DNA from: Punctularia strigosozonata HHB-11173 SS5
Lineage: Eukaryota > Basidiomycota > Agaricomycetes > Corticiales > Punctulariaceae
DNA length: 64,000 nt
Direction: 5' to 3'
Assembly: GCF_000264995.1 (NCBI RefSeq)
Contig: NW_006767441.1
Coordinates: 514,255 to 578,254, forward strand
A program made the position numbers and the translations under genes. The number at the start of each line of letters is the position of its first letter. The stretch's first letter is position 1. The notes under the pieces are model-generated. The model searched no databases. It saw only the letters and a list, made by a program, of their open reading frames with translations, and had not been told where the DNA came from. Below, piece by piece: positions 1 through 12,433 of this stretch.

Positions 1-685
1 CGGCCCGAGTGACACGTAATTTATCGCCTGAATACAGGTCCAATGGGCAGAAGTCCCCTGCAGGCTCGTGGCCGTCGTGTATCATCTTGAAATGAGCATG
101 CATGCAGAAGCGACAGGTACGGGTCTTGACCGAGCGTGTTTGAGGAGACAAGTGATGCGGTGAAGGCAAGAAACCCCATTTCGGCTGCATCTCAGGTCAG
201 AAACAAACCAGCGGGATGGCGATTGGGATGAGACGCACTTTGATTTCGATTGCCCATCCATTTCCACCGACCAAGTCCGTGGCAAGCACAGCTCTTCTTC
301 GAGTAACATCGATTTTGTCTTTCTGCCTGCGAACCTTGGGCCTGTCCTTCTCCACAAGCGCAGCCAACTCTGTTAGCCAGTCGTGCTCAACACGGATCTT
401 CCGGAGCAAAGGCAAAGCATCCGAAGGGACCAAGCGCTGAATGACTTCCTTCTGGAACACGACGATAGGGTCATCTACTTCCTCAGAGTCTAGATTGGGA
501 TCCTGGCCATTATCCGGCTTGCAGTCGCGGTCACCGGGCTGAACAGGTGCTTTACGTGCGCGGAGCACGGTCCCATTGAAATCTGGATGTGGCGGGCCAT
601 TATAAGCAAGGACTATCGTAGCGCCGCCCTCGGCTACGTAACTCCAGTCCGCAGGAGAAGTTTCGCTGATAAGTCGATCTTCCAT
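1..685 (-). CDS. IPK1: Inositol-pentakisphosphate 2-kinase (Ipk1), 5' part only
   Basis: This enzyme phosphorylates inositol pentakisphosphate at the 2 position to make phytate (IP6), a nuclear cofactor for mRNA export. Two exons are visible: 685-239 and 184-1, joined by a 54-nt phase-0 intron. The gene runs off the left edge of the window. The ATG at 685 is chosen because DWSYVAEGGA, the family's N-terminal nucleotide-binding segment, follows within about ten residues. Further family marks are VLRARK, ATDLVGGNGWAIEIK continuing across the intron into PKWGFLP, then CRFCMHAHFK and FCPLDLYSGD. The last two belong to the central region that carries zinc ligands in the plant enzyme. About 210 residues are seen, and the C-terminal kinase residues lie outside the window. 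The identification rests on recalled motifs and is strong. Confidence 0.9.
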
Positions 686-2552
686 GAATGCGAGAGCGTT
701 GGAAGGTGGGCGCCTTGCCCACGCGTACGGGATCGACCGAGGTTGTGGCAGTGCGATCCTTGCCTTGCACCGTAGATCCTCGTACAAATGGTGTATACAC
801 GTTGTCCTTGGATGATGCCCAAGGCCAACTGGGGGGGCGTACTATATCCCACTATACGTGTGCTCTGAACCCTGGTTGGCTCCGTGGGATGGATGCTCAA
901 TCACCCACGATACGATAACCTCGACACAGGTCACCAGCCTCCGTCACATCTTTCCAAGTCACGAATCAACACCCGCTGGCGTCCGTATAGTCACTTTTGA
1001 TTCATACCAAGCTCTTGCAACATTCGTCTCTGGCTTTCTCCAACCCGGTCACCTTGAACAGTCTACGTCCGCAGAACTGCGCAGCCTCAGCTTTCGAGAA
1101 CATCTCTAGTATCCTCTCCCCCTGGGCAGTCGGGCCATACATCGCCATGTATAAATCTCAACATGTACAACGTTCCGTCCCAGTATCTACGAAAGCTCCG
1201 ATCGACGGCTTCCACAACGGCTCCCGGTTTCGCGGCCGAAGACCAGGAACGGGGCGAAGAGACGTTACTTCATACCACAGTAACGGCTATCACACGTCTC
1301 TGGCGTTCCAAGCCCCAGAAAACCATCACGTATCCTTCCCTGGACTGCTCCTTCAATCTCCTGGTTCCCCGGTCAAGAGGCGTTCAAGCAATCGCCAATA
1401 TAAACAAACTAATCCTGCTCCTCAGAACTCCAGCTCTCAGCGCTCTCGTTCACCCGCAGCTCGGCCGTCTTTGATCGATCACTGCGTCTGGAATAAAAGG
1501 AACGAGTCGACTCGTCATCGTGGCAGAACACGAACGCCAGTCTTGCACTCGGGCAGGACCCCCAAGGATGTCTCTCCCCGTATCGACGGAAGGACTGCAA
1601 GAAATCCGCGTTGTGGCTATAGAGTTCTGGAAAAGAAGGTACATTGTCTTGTAAACCCTTCGCGTCGTGATAACTCATGTCCGAGCGAGCAGGGTGATCG
1701 CGCCCATGGAACGAAGGCAGATATTCCTCATAACCATATTGGCAAGACCTTGGTGCCCAAACTCTTGGATAGCCTAGACCGGACGTCTTATGATCCGCCA
1801 CCAAGCCACACCGACCTGCGCCTCCCGCCCGTTCCCCTACAATCGAAAGAGCAACCTCGTTGGCGCCCTCGAAGACGTGGAAGAAAATCGAAGCCTTTTG
1901 GCCCGCTTCCGCTCGAGGCGGCCTAGGAGAGGCGGATGACTTTTGAGCGTTCGGGCGCTAAGCAACTGTTCGCCCTCTTGGGCTGTCCGCTTCTTCGAAG
2001 ACAGCCCATAAACCAGACATATATGACCATCGTTTTTGGCACCCTCTACTCGGAAGGCTCGCTGGTACTTTCGTCTGCAAGAGTTGCGCTGCATAATCTC
2101 GATTCATGACAAGCTAACTTTCGCTTGTAAGCACGATAGGGCTGCGTTCATGAGCTGCGCAACCCACTGTCACGCCTCGGATCGATGACCCCTTCGGAGT
2201 TGGGCCGCGATTACACGCACATGCGCTTGAGCATCTGCTGGAGTTTCTTGGCCTGCTTCTATACGCAGGTAGACCTGGTGTATCATGTCGCTTGGCGTGG
2301 ATATCGCTCCACTTGGACCGGAGATGCTGCCGTTTCTTGGACAGCTGTCTATGTTTGACAGCAGTTCGGTGTTGCCCTCGGTGCAGGCCAATATATGAAC
2401 GTTGCTGTACGACGCCCCGTTGCTGCGCGATCCCTGCGGTAACAACACGCTATACCCACATACTATCGCCCATCTCATCCTAACGGCATATCTATCCCCT
2501 CTCGACATATCTTCTACCTCCAAACATCTCTATCCACCCCGAAACACGAACT
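686..2552. other. 1.9-kb intergenic stretch with weak, unassigned coding signal
   Basis: No recognisable gene was found between the Ipk1 start and the zinc-cluster regulator. The longest plus-strand open frame (997-1926) has Arg/Pro/Ser-rich content typical of antisense noise. On the minus strand a stop-free frame from 1957 to 1409 reads more like protein (it includes FFHVFEGANEVALSIVGER and PSFPELYSHNADFLQSFRRY), but it has no ATG and no family I recognise. It could be an exon of an unrecognised or decayed minus-strand gene. The rest probably holds the divergent promoters. Confidence 0.3.
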
Positions 2553-4123
2553 ATGAGAACCATCTACGAACGTCGGATGGAGGGTACTTCCTTGTCTCGA
2601 CCCATCGTTCCTCTGGACGCGGCCCCCGTCATTCAACTCTCATCTCCTCAAAAGACCCAACCGAACCAGACGTGCCCTCCTACCGAAGAGCCCATTCCCC
2701 ATGCCGTTTCTTTCAGAACGCTTATGGAAAGGGCCATAGAAGAAGCCAACGCCGGTGCACGCCCGTGCCATGATTCTACGAAGGGGCGCGCCGGTTCCAA
2801 GAACGGTTACCTGAATGTCAAGGCACCCAAATCGAAGGCGGGGCGCTCGTATTCTTCTGGGTCTTCTTCCTCTTCGTCCACGCGGTGTTCTCGCCAATCC
2901 AGTTCCGCCGGGGAGTCCCCAATGGACTGGCCTGTCCAGAACACGTACGTCTTCGCGGACGACATAGATTATTCCCCTCGACGGCGGACACGTATTGCCT
3001 GCGAGACTTGCCGCACGCGCAAAGCAAAGGTGAATGATGCTATTCGTCATCTGCAATGGCTGTCTGCTCACCCCCCACCAGTGCAGCGGTGACGAACCTA
3101 CGTGTGAGCGATGCACGCAAAGAGGTCTCACATGCGTATACGTACGAGAACGCAAACCGCGAGGGCCCGGAAGGCACAGTTCACGGGGGGCTCAGGATCA
3201 TACGGTTGCTCCCTCAGAAGCCGACCCAGCAAGCGACAGCGCGTGCGTACACGGTATAAAATCGTCTCATATAGACTAAATCCAAACTCACAGTGACACT
3301 GGCGTGAAGAAGAGGGTTCACGAAAAACCTTATGAACCCCGACACCGTCCTGTGAAACTGCCTTCGCTCACCTTACCCACGCTCACTTGGTTGCCCCAAC
3401 TGAACGAGCACGAGCCGCCGAACAGGAACCACCACGCGGACGCATGCCATCAATTCCAAGCACCGGATGCTGCTCAAACGCGGGACGCTCCCATGGCGTA
3501 TCCTATTGACCCGACGTTGCTACCTCACTGCGCGCTCCCTGGGCAGTTCGACGCGCGTCTTGCGGATCCCGCGTATTCTATGCAGTGCGGCAATTACAAC
3601 TATGCCGCGGTAGACATGCCCCAGTGAGTCATGTCTCTCGTAGCGCATCGCCCTCTCTGACCTGACTTCCAGTTTGCCATTCATGTACTTCGGCCATTTC
3701 AACCAACAGCTGGGCGGGCAATGGGCTGAAGCAGGGCCGTCGCTGCACTACGCCGGAGACCGTGGTGTTCAACTTCCGCCTCTGCGGCTGGACCTTCTGT
3801 CGCCCCCGGAACTATCGCGGCACGGTTCATCGTCGGATTCGTCCGATGAAACCCACTCGCCGATGCAGCTGACCACCGATCTCATCACTGAGGCAATGAT
3901 ACGACAGCCCTGCATCATGGAAGCCCATGCACCGGAGAGGACGACGAACAGCGATTACTACAGGTACCTGCGGACCGCCGTTCAAGAAGCTTCCGTTATG
4001 ACGAACGACGACGGTCTTTATCGCATGGATGCAACCAGCGACGATAGCGCGATTGACCAGAAGATCCCCGAGCCTCAGGTGCATTATCGTACAGACGATG
4101 AATATCACGTTCATGAAGTATAG
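2553..4123 (+). CDS. Zn(II)2Cys6 (GAL4-type) transcription factor
   Basis: Probable DNA-binding transcription regulator acting in the nucleus. Exons are 2553-3029, 3082-3242, 3294-3623 and 3673-4123, giving 472 residues in an intact frame. The binuclear zinc cluster is split by the first intron. Its six cysteines fall at residues 150, 153, 160, 167, 170 and 177, spaced C-x2-C-x6-C-x6-C-x2-C-x6-C, and the basic stretch RTRKAK sits in the first half. A Ser-rich linker precedes the cluster (about residues 100-125) and Pro/His-rich low-complexity sequence follows. I do not see the usual middle homology domain, and the acidic C-terminus (many Asp/Glu) could be an activation region. Target genes cannot be inferred. 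Arginase lies convergently 250 bp downstream, with no evidence that it is a target. Confidence 0.9.
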
Positions 4124-4370
4124 CGCATTCCAGCACAGAGAGCTGCATCATCACTGCTCAGGCTGTAATCTGGACAGATGTATGACTAATATGATATATA
4201 ATACGAGGATTCTTTGAGTTAAGAGTGCCGTAAGCTCTGCAGGTTTCGGATATCATTGCTGATAGTGCACTGGAGGGTTTATTGCATATGTGGGTGTATT
4301 ACAGATGACGGTGATGCTAAGGTCGTAACTTCTTCCAACTCGTGGATGCTTAGGGTTCATCTGAAAGAAT

Positions 4371-5858
4371 TCACAGTAGCGTCTCCCCTGAGCAGAAAGG
4401 GTCAAGCGTGAACGGGATGTGATCGCCAATGTGAGGAAGCACGCACCCAGCGCTGCCCTTACGAGGGAACAGCCAATCGCCACGGTCTGATGGACGTCCT
4501 CTTCGCCCGTCCCGAGGGTCGGGTTGACCTCCATGAGATCCAGGGCGACGAGCAGACCGGTCTCGTGAATGGCCTCGCAGATGTAGTGCCCTTCGCGGAA
4601 AGTCAGACCTCCACGAACCTACGAGGCGACGTGAGCAGCGTAGCTCCGGAACGCGTGCGGCACCTTACAGGAGTGCCCGTGCTCGGAGCGACCGTGGGGT
4701 CCAAGGCGTCCACATCAAAGCTGAGATGGATGGGCGTATCCCGGTTCGGGTTGACGTGATCCACAGCCATCTGGACGACCTGGCCGATGCCATACTTGTC
4801 CACCTCGTGCATGCTGAATGCTTTGATCCCGAGGTCCTGCGAAAAAAAAAACGAGATATCAAAATCGTAAACGGACGGCACAGCCTCGAGTTTGGCCTAC
4901 CTTTAAGATGGTTTTCTCGCCCGCGTCGACGTCGCGCAGGCCAATGTAGACGATCTTCGATGGTTTGAGCGCTGGCTTGATCCAGCTGAACTCGGGTATC
5001 TTCTTGCCGATGCCGAGGAGGAAGGAGACCGGCATACCGTGGATATTGCCTGTCTCGTGTGCAGTGAATACATGGTCCTTGCAGCTGACGGCGACTACCT
5101 ACCGGTCTCAGTCGTCTCGGGCATGTGGATATCGGCGTGTGCGTCGACCCAGATCACGCAGGCATCAGGATGCCGCCTGAAACAACGTCAGCGCGCGCCG
5201 AGTGAGATGCCTGGACTTGAAAACATCGCCTCGCTTACTGCAGTGTTCCCGAAATAGTGGCCATCCCGAGAGAATGATCACCGCCGAGGGTCAGCGGCAG
5301 CCGTCCCTGGCTGGCGTGGCCATAGACCGATTTGGAGACCGCCTCGCATACTCTCGACACGAAGCGAGGGTTCTTGAGGATGCCGATGGGCGGATCGTCG
5401 GCGAGGTGGATGTTCTCGAACTGGTGATGTCCGTCGAAGTGCACTTTCCAGCCGAGCGTGGTGAGCTGGTCGGGGAGACCGGCTTGCACGAGGTGGATGG
5501 GGCCGGTGTCTACACCCGGTCTGGGCTGAAGGAGAGGAAACTATCGTTCAGCGCAGGTCGTCGGGTAGACGCAAATAGATGCACACCTGGCCACCGCTTT
5601 GAGGAGGAAGATAGCAGTCAACGTTCTGAACGGAAGGGAGTCGTTATTTTAGCGCACCTGAAGGGACATCCCACGATCTGCAGGAAAGGAAACGAAGCGA
5701 GTTGAGCACAACGAGGCGCGTCGGGCGGGCAGACTAAAACTCACTCCGACGGTTTTTGGGTCCGAAAGCCAGCCTTTGGTGAACGCCGTCGCGTACGCCC
5801 TGCGCCTCAGCGGGGCCGTCGACCGCCGGGGGACGTTCCTCGTCGCGAACCGGAGCAT
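4371..5858 (-). CDS. CAR1: Arginase with two micro-exons
   Basis: Hydrolyses arginine to ornithine and urea using two Mn ions. Nine exons: 5858-5745, 5677-5658, 5596-5587, 5525-5239, 5176-5103, 5049-4901, 4836-4669, 4618-4447 and 4387-4371, giving 336 residues. The second and third exons are only 20 and 10 nt, and are needed to build the conserved IVGCPFSGGQ segment (GIVGC, then PFS, then GGQ). Manganese-site motifs are present: GGDHSL near the end of exon 4, VDAHADI (about residues 154-160) and SFDVDALDP (about 257-265), followed by [13 protein letters not shown]. The C-terminus ALGETLL is typical. The start gives an Arg-rich leader ([13 protein letters not shown]...) that looks like a mitochondrial targeting sequence, which is an inference. 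The last exon adds only 17 nt. The symbol follows yeast. Confidence 0.95.
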
Positions 5859-6404
5859 TTCGTGAGCCTGGAGAGCAGTATGAGCTGGTGCTGCTGGTCC
5901 ATGGCGAAAATCCGTTAGGTCCGGCTTTTTCTCACAGTCAGATCTGTCTCCGCGAAGGGGGTATGGCGTCACTTGACTCTGTTACACGGACAGCGCTCGG
6001 TCGCTGATGCGGTCTGCGCAAGGCTCCAGAGATCAGTCGGATCGTGTTTCTGTGCTTGCTGCTTATATCTCCCGCTCGAGCTATATCAGCCACCCGCGCT
6101 GGCGCCCAACGGAATGGCCATCCGAGAGGGCATACTGCCATAAGCCCGGCCCAGCCATCGAGTTGCTTCCGCCAGGCTGCAGGCAGATCGCCATCTCCCG
6201 GAGCTGTGCGACGATACCGACTTGGCTGCGCAGGCGTTGTTCGTTGCGGTCGCAGGTGCTATTCTGGGCGAGATGCCATCATGTGCCCAACACGCCCCAG
6301 CGCGTCATGTCCCCCGCTAAATCGGTTCAAAAGGCCCAATCGCTGGTGGGACGCACAGCGAACCATCGCCAGTCGCCTGCACGTCTTCCGCGTTCGCCAC
6401 CGCC
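5859..6404. promoter_or_regulatory. Divergent promoter region, arginase / aminotransferase
   Basis: These 546 bp separate the arginase start (-) and the aminotransferase start (+), so both promoters should lie here. Only short, non-family reading frames occur. I could not single out a specific operator or a clear TATA element. Confidence 0.5.
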
Positions 6405-8525
6405 ATGACCACCCTCTCGCCCCTCTTGCAGCGTTTCCGAAACAACGTGAGTGCGCGTGATCCGCCACCAGATTTCGCCCTCAACTGCCGTTCGTCCCTC
6501 CAGGCAGATGACCCGGTCAAGTCCAGCATCCAGGAGTCCGACTCCGAGGCCCACCAGGCAAGCCCCCGTGCTCGACGCTCGTATACGCCTCGATGATAAG
6601 TCAATAACCTCCCACTCTCAGATTTTCCGCGAAGCCGCCGGTCACAAACCCAGGGGTGTCCTGCCGCAGACGGTGAATCCTGAAGAAGAGACCGTCCCCG
6701 GCGTACTCCATCCCGGCAGCACCGGAGTCATCTACTGCTCTGATCGTGCCATGGCGAACGGCTTCAGCAACGCCACCGCCCACGAATGGGCCAACATGGG
6801 CCAAGGCGCTCCCGAAGTGGGCCCGATCCCGGACGCCGTCAGTCTGCCCGCCGCGCGCATCGCGGATGGGCTGCCTACTGATCAAGCCCCCACAGCCCGC
6901 CCGTCCGACCAGCATCGAAGTGCCGCTCGACTCTCTCGAGTACGCCCCCACGACCGGCGTCAAGGAGCTTCGACAGGCCGTGGCGGATCTCTACAACACC
7001 ACCTACCGCCAGGGAAAAGAATCCCAGTACACCTTTGAGAACGTCTGTATCGTTCCAGGTGGCCGTTCGGGATTAAGCCGCGTGGCAGCTGTCATCGGCG
7101 ATGTGTACACTGTACGTCTGCTGGGCATGTTGGCTAGCAATATGTGGCACTGACCTTGCCTACAGTCCTACCAGGTTCCAGGTAGATCAGCAATTTCCGT
7201 GTCTATAGAGCTGTCGATCTGACCGACGATCTTTGCGAAAGATTACACGGCCTACGACCAGATGCTTGGAGCTTTTAAGCGCCTGATCCCGGTGCCAACT
7301 GCGTTTGTGTCGTTCATTTCGATCGGTTACTCCTATCTTGACCACTTTCCCGCACAGCCTGAGGGTCGAGAAGCAATATTCGCTGGATATCGACGAGATC
7401 CAGGTATGGTCTATGCTGCCTCGCGAATGCGATTCGTCGTCTGACAATCCTGTAGAGGGACATTCACGATCAGGGATTGGCGGTGATCCTTGCATCCAAT
7501 CCGCGCAATCCCACCGGTCAAGTCATCCAGTACGTTGCTCCAACGCTGTTTTTTCGCATCCGACTGATCGGCAACCCACAGAGGCAATGATCTGGAAAAG
7601 CTCGTCCAGATCGCGCGTCAAGGAACTACGACCGTCATCCTTGACGAGGTGCGCAATCTGCATGGCTCCCGTTGTTTCCGCACACCCACGCCTCCTCGCA
7701 GTTCTATTCGTGGTACATGTATCCCGAGAAAGAAGAGGACTACGGCCACTGCGTTTCCTCCGCGAAGTACATCGAGAACGTCGACGAGGACTCCGTGATC
7801 ATCATCGACGGCCTCACTAAAAACTTCCGCCTTCCCGGTTGGCGGGTGTGCTGGGTCGTTGGCCCCAGAAACCTCATCACCGCGCTCTCGCAATCCGGTT
7901 CCTTCTTGGACGGTGGTGCGAACCATCCGTACGTGTAAATGCGAAAACCATTCGCGTCCGTCTATTAATCGGGCATTTCGTACCGCAGCTTGCAGCTCGC
8001 TGCCATTCCTCTCCTCAATCCCGAGCACGTCGTTCAGGAGCGTCTCGCTCTCCAGCGCCACTTCAAGAAGAAGCGCGACCACGTCCTCGCCCGCCTCAAG
8101 AAGATCGGGCTCGAAGTGAAGATCCCGCCCCAAGCTACCTTCTACATTTGGCTCGACCTCGAGGATCTCCCTGAGCCGCTCAACAACGGCTTGTCCTTCT
8201 TCGAGGAGCTGCTCAAGGAGAAGACGATCGTCATCCCCGGCATCTTCTTCGACATCAACCCCTCCCACCGCCGCAATCTCTTCCGCTCATCATGCCATCA
8301 CTTCGTCCGCCTATCCTTCGGACCGCCGCTCGAGGATCTGGATAAAGGTACGTGTGTCTCGGACGATGGGCTGCATGCGGTTATTTCTCAACGTGTACCG
8401 CAGGTCTCGATGCTATTGAACGTATCATCAAGAAGGCCAAGGTCGGCAAATACGAATTTGGCAACTACGTGCCCAGCAGCCCTCTCACGGCCAGGTCTCC
8501 TGAATTCTCGGGTAGGCCGTGGTAG
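6405..8525 (+). CDS. PLP-dependent aminotransferase, class I/II
   Basis: A fold-type I aminotransferase of 501 residues whose substrate is not evident. Exons: 6405-6446, 6504-6557, 6622-6837, 6896-7111, 7166-7181 (16 nt), 7242-7308, 7358-7403, 7456-7529, 7582-7648, 7702-7928, 7989-8347 and 8404-8525. Visible family marks: GVKELRQAVADLYN, CIVPGGRSGL, ASNPRNPTGQVI, VILDEFYSWYMY, and IIIDGLTKNFRLPGWR with the expected PLP-binding lysine at about residue 306. FVRLSFGPPLEDLDKGLDAIERI closes the small domain. Intron 2 starts with GC rather than GT (CAG then GCAAGC at 6558). The junction 7308/7358 uses a weak GTCGTT donor and is the least certain. The C-terminal KVGKYEFGNYVPSSPLTARSP tail looks fungus-specific. 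Confidence 0.9.
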
Positions 8526-8717
8526 GAACTTGGCCCAGATATAGATACCGGACCTCTCGCGCCTCCTTATGCTTGTGATGTTACTGTACACGCCCATTGT
8601 ATAAGAATGCCCCGAAGATGATGCTGCGGCGTTGATATGATATGCTACAAAGATGTGACATGATTCCAAGATGTATAATGTACGGATCGCAGTCCACAGG
8701 GTGCCTGAGAGCGGGTA

Positions 8718-10378
8718 TCACCGAGGTGGCATCCCCCGGACGACGTTATGCCATTGCTGGCCATGGTATCAGTCTCTGCGCGGGCATAACATGCCCCCAG
8801 TCGACTCACTTTGTGGTCGATCGCCTCGAAGTCGTCCATGGACGCGATGTGCACGAGGTATCGGGAGAGCTTCGCGAGCTCACGGTCGTTCCGGGCCTGT
8901 TCGGTGTGCGCGTTCTTGAACGCTGATATCTTGAGGCCCTCCCGAGGGTTCAGAGCGAAGTTTCGACCCTGAAGGGACGTTGCGATGAATAAGCATTCCC
9001 AGCTTTGATGAAGTCGAGATGCCCACCAGGTCATCGATGTGTATTGTGTTCTTCGCGTTACTGGAAGAAACGTTCACAACGGTCGGCGCGGATATGAGCG
9101 AGCACGACATCGTGAACATACAATTGAGGAAAGTGGTTCCAGATAATCTTGAGCGCCTTGACCTGATGGGAGACGTTCTTGCCGTGCCGTTTCGAGAAGA
9201 CGGTGAACATGCACGTCTTGTCCAGCACTGTGAAAGCAGACTCAGCGGGAGAACCGTCGAGCGTCGGCAAGGTTTTCACCGAAAGAGATCTATGGATAGC
9301 CCGCCCGTGAGAGGCGATCCGAAACGGGTGAAGCTTTCGAGAGTCACCTTGTAATTTCGTCGCTCGTCCCCAAGCATGCCTATTTCCACGAGTTTGGTCT
9401 CGAGCCATATCCAGCTGGTTTGGGACCTGTGAAGCGGTAAGTCTGATGCGGGAATCCCGTCGAGGAACGATCAAACACGTTACCATACAACGATGTCATA
9501 GAACGGGTAGACGGCTTCCAAGAATTCGTGCAGGCCTGGCCGAATGCATTCCGTCGGAGGGAGTGCACCCGAGGTCAACGGTTTTGTATCCAAAATAGCT
9601 GGGAGAAAGAGGTGAGGGAGAGTATCTTCTCCGATTGTGTGTTGACACATACTGTAGTCGATATCTAGCACGAGGAGCCGCTTTCCGGGTCGTGGAGGAT
9701 GGATGATGTTCAACTTCAGCTTCTTAGTCATTTCCTTGATCTTGCGGACATTGCGCTGGTCGTTCTTGTAGGTATCCGCTGCGGCAGGGTCGGCATAGAA
9801 GTCGATGTCGAGATCGTTGACCACGTCAGGCAAGAACTCGATCTCTGCGAGCGGGGTTCATGCATGAGTACGAGTGCTATGAGAGTACGGGGATAGGGAA
9901 CAAACCGGAGGGATCTTTGATCTCGTGGCCTTCGGGAGTCCCAACGAGAGTAAACTTCTTCCCGCTGACGAGCTTCAGATCACCGATCCTTTCTTGCTCT
10001 GGCGGAAGCTTGCCCTTCACTAAACCCAAGATTTTCTGACGCTCAGGCGGCACGTTCGTCAAGCTGTACAGAGAGCCCTTCAGATCGTATATTCTGCGCC
10101 AGAGTGTGAGCTGCGTATGTGGCGAGCTGTACCACGTTTGCGACGAACCGATCAGACTCCGCGATCTCGAGCTCGAAGGGCTTGCCAGCCCATGTGAACT
10201 GGAATGTGAACCATCGTTCTTGAACTCCGTTATCCGCAACTTCGGTCTTAGCAACTTTCGGTGAATCGGATGCGAATATCGGTGCCTTTGATCATGAGCT
10301 TACATGCGCATCTACTAAAGCAACCCCTGTGGCCACTGAGCTTGATTCCCCCGCTCCTGACATCGTATCGTCAACCAT
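8718..10378 (-). CDS. UBLCP1-type ubiquitin-like domain CTD phosphatase
   Basis: A HAD-type protein phosphatase. In animals its homologue UBLCP1 dephosphorylates the nuclear 26S proteasome. Ten exons: 10378-10304, 10246-10149, 10093-9906, 9844-9653, 9598-9484, 9426-9348, 9240-9122, 9060-9027, 8968-8810 and 8756-8718, giving 365 residues. The ubiquitin-like domain comes first (WFTFQFTWAGKPFELEIAESDRIYDLK, then LTNVPPERQKILGL). The phosphatase domain carries LLVLDIDYT (DxDx[T] at 181-185), ECIRPGLHEFLEAVYPFYDIVVWSQTS, KTCMFTVFSKRHGKN and NTIHIDDLGRNFALNP. The C-terminus RYLVHIASMDDFEAIDHK matches the family end. The final 13-residue exon (HK then QWHN...) was chosen to keep the conserved Trp and an adequate intron, and is less sure. 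The gene is convergent with the aminotransferase. Confidence 0.9.
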
Positions 10379-12433
10379 GCCTATCCGAGACTCGGGCGGG
10401 TAAACTCTCGGAGAGACTGGAGAGTACAGTAGTTCTGAGTCGCTTCTCTTCCTATACAAGCAGTCCGGGATAGAAATAGCAGTCAAGAACGCCAAACTCA
10501 GTGGTCTGTGCCAGTCGGCGTCGGCCTCACGGCGCGCGCTACGCCAGATCATGTGATTATCGACGAATCACTGTGTTCAGCGTGACTTGGAACATTGTCC
10601 TACACTGTCACACCGTAAATGCTCGCGTACAGCTCCTTGCAGTATATCCTTCACGAACGATCATGTTCTACGGAACCAGGCAGACTATCAAGATCAACAT
10701 AAATGAAACAATGTTGCCATGCGATTCGAGGAGGTTCTGCCATTGGCAATCGCAATCGGGTGAACCCCCTGAACAGGGAGGACCCGCCGTTGGAGAGCAA
10801 CCTGTTTACGGCGATAACACGAAGTATAATTCACTAATAACAGGGGTCACGTCTCAATGCTTGAAAGAACGTCATAGGGACGCGTTGTCCCGCTCCGAAC
10901 TGTCAAGTGGAAGCATGTGCCGAGTTTGCACGTCCATATGCCAAGATTAGATCGCAAGCTTCAACGGGATTATTAATGACCGCCTTACGCGCGACTGCGA
11001 AACACAAAACAATAGCCGCCAATAGGGTGATGCACGATTGAAATAGACAGGCATTTCTCTGTGTGTTGCCGACGATCAGATTAATCGTCAATCGAAGAAA
11101 CTTCCAGCGTGTCAAGAGCGAACGGCTGGGGGAAACAGGCAGCCATCATCGATAGCGACGGCGTTGATGCCCTATTGGAGACCAGCGGGCCGCAGACGAT
11201 GTTCATAAGCCCAGTATGGGCGTATGTGCACGCGACGTGAGGGCAGCGAGCCACGGATTACAACAAGTCGCATGTTCTGATCATCAATTGAGGCACAGAT
11301 ACTGTGCGGGAGCGAAAACAAGACCTCGGTGAGATCATCGGCCACCGGCATCCAAACACGAGGTGGGAAGATATAAGGCCGGCGGTGGGTGCGGCCTCGC
11401 GCGGCAAAGGAGGGCAGAGACAACTGAATTGCGCCAGTGATCGGTAGCTGGCGCAGGGAGCATTCTCGCTTTTGGTCCCCGTTGTCGGAAAATCGCAACA
11501 GAGGGCCGACAACAAGAGATAGACTGTAATAGCATGTGTCGTAACGACCCGAGGACGAGTCTATTCCAGGTCATTATTGTCAAACAATCTAGATCTGGAC
11601 TTACAGGAACCGACAGGGGCAACAACCAAGGATCCGATCGTAATATTCACGAGGAAGCCTCGAAATCGAGAAATACGGCGGTCCGTGGTATGGCAGCGAA
11701 AACAAGGTGATGGATAGACCGATGATGGAGCAGCGACAAAATAGTAGCGCGGTCAGGTACGGTCCAGGCTCTAGCGTGGATTCTTCTTCAAACCCATCTT
11801 AGATGAGCCGGGATGCCTTGGAATAGCATCAGAGAGACCGGAATTTCATATCGTTGAACTCTCATGGCCCTGTGACCAACGGTGGAAGCTGTTGCGCACG
11901 GAATCAGTAGATGATATCGCCTGCAGCAGTGAGGTACAATCCTCGGACGAGGGCAAGCAGATATTATTATGCTGCATACTCGATCGTTCAAAGCATGTGT
12001 CCTTGCACAAGTTGAGACTTTGAGGGGTTAAAGGCTTGAAGACAAGTGCCCAGGACTGCGGCGGGCATGCGGAACCAGTTGGCATTGTTCCCGATTTGGC
12101 AGTCACGCCGGTGACGCAGCGTGATGGGCGCGCAGAACATCGTCCGGCTTTGTTCCTCCTGCGTGTGGTGACCTGCATAGAACGCGTATTGTACTCCTGC
12201 CGAGCAGAAAAAGATGCACACAGCACATGAGTGCCCCGTTCCGTTCCTGATTATCACCGCTCCCTCCATCTTGTTCCTGGTCATTCAATCCGGCTACAGT
12301 CGCAGGCACGACACCAGCGCCGGCCGTACTTAAGCCTTCTGTCTTTCCTCGGGGCTTTCCCTCAGCTAGCAGTTGTGGGCTCCTCCACGCCGTCGGTCTC
12401 ACAGGTCTCAGAGCTCTTACAATCCGAGCAGCC
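10379..12433. other. 2-kb intergenic region without recognisable genes
   Basis: Both strands contain only short frames with no family motif and no consistent splice chain. The region separates the UBLCP1-type start (-) and the carboxylesterase start (+), so both promoters are expected here. A moderately pyrimidine-rich stretch precedes the esterase ATG. No tRNA-like or repeat structure was evident on reading. Confidence 0.4.

Noticed and set aside
997-1926. Long plus-strand frame of 309 codons
   Set aside because: Composition is dominated by Arg, Ser and Pro, no family motif is seen, the opposite strand reads more naturally, and no promoter or splice logic supports it.
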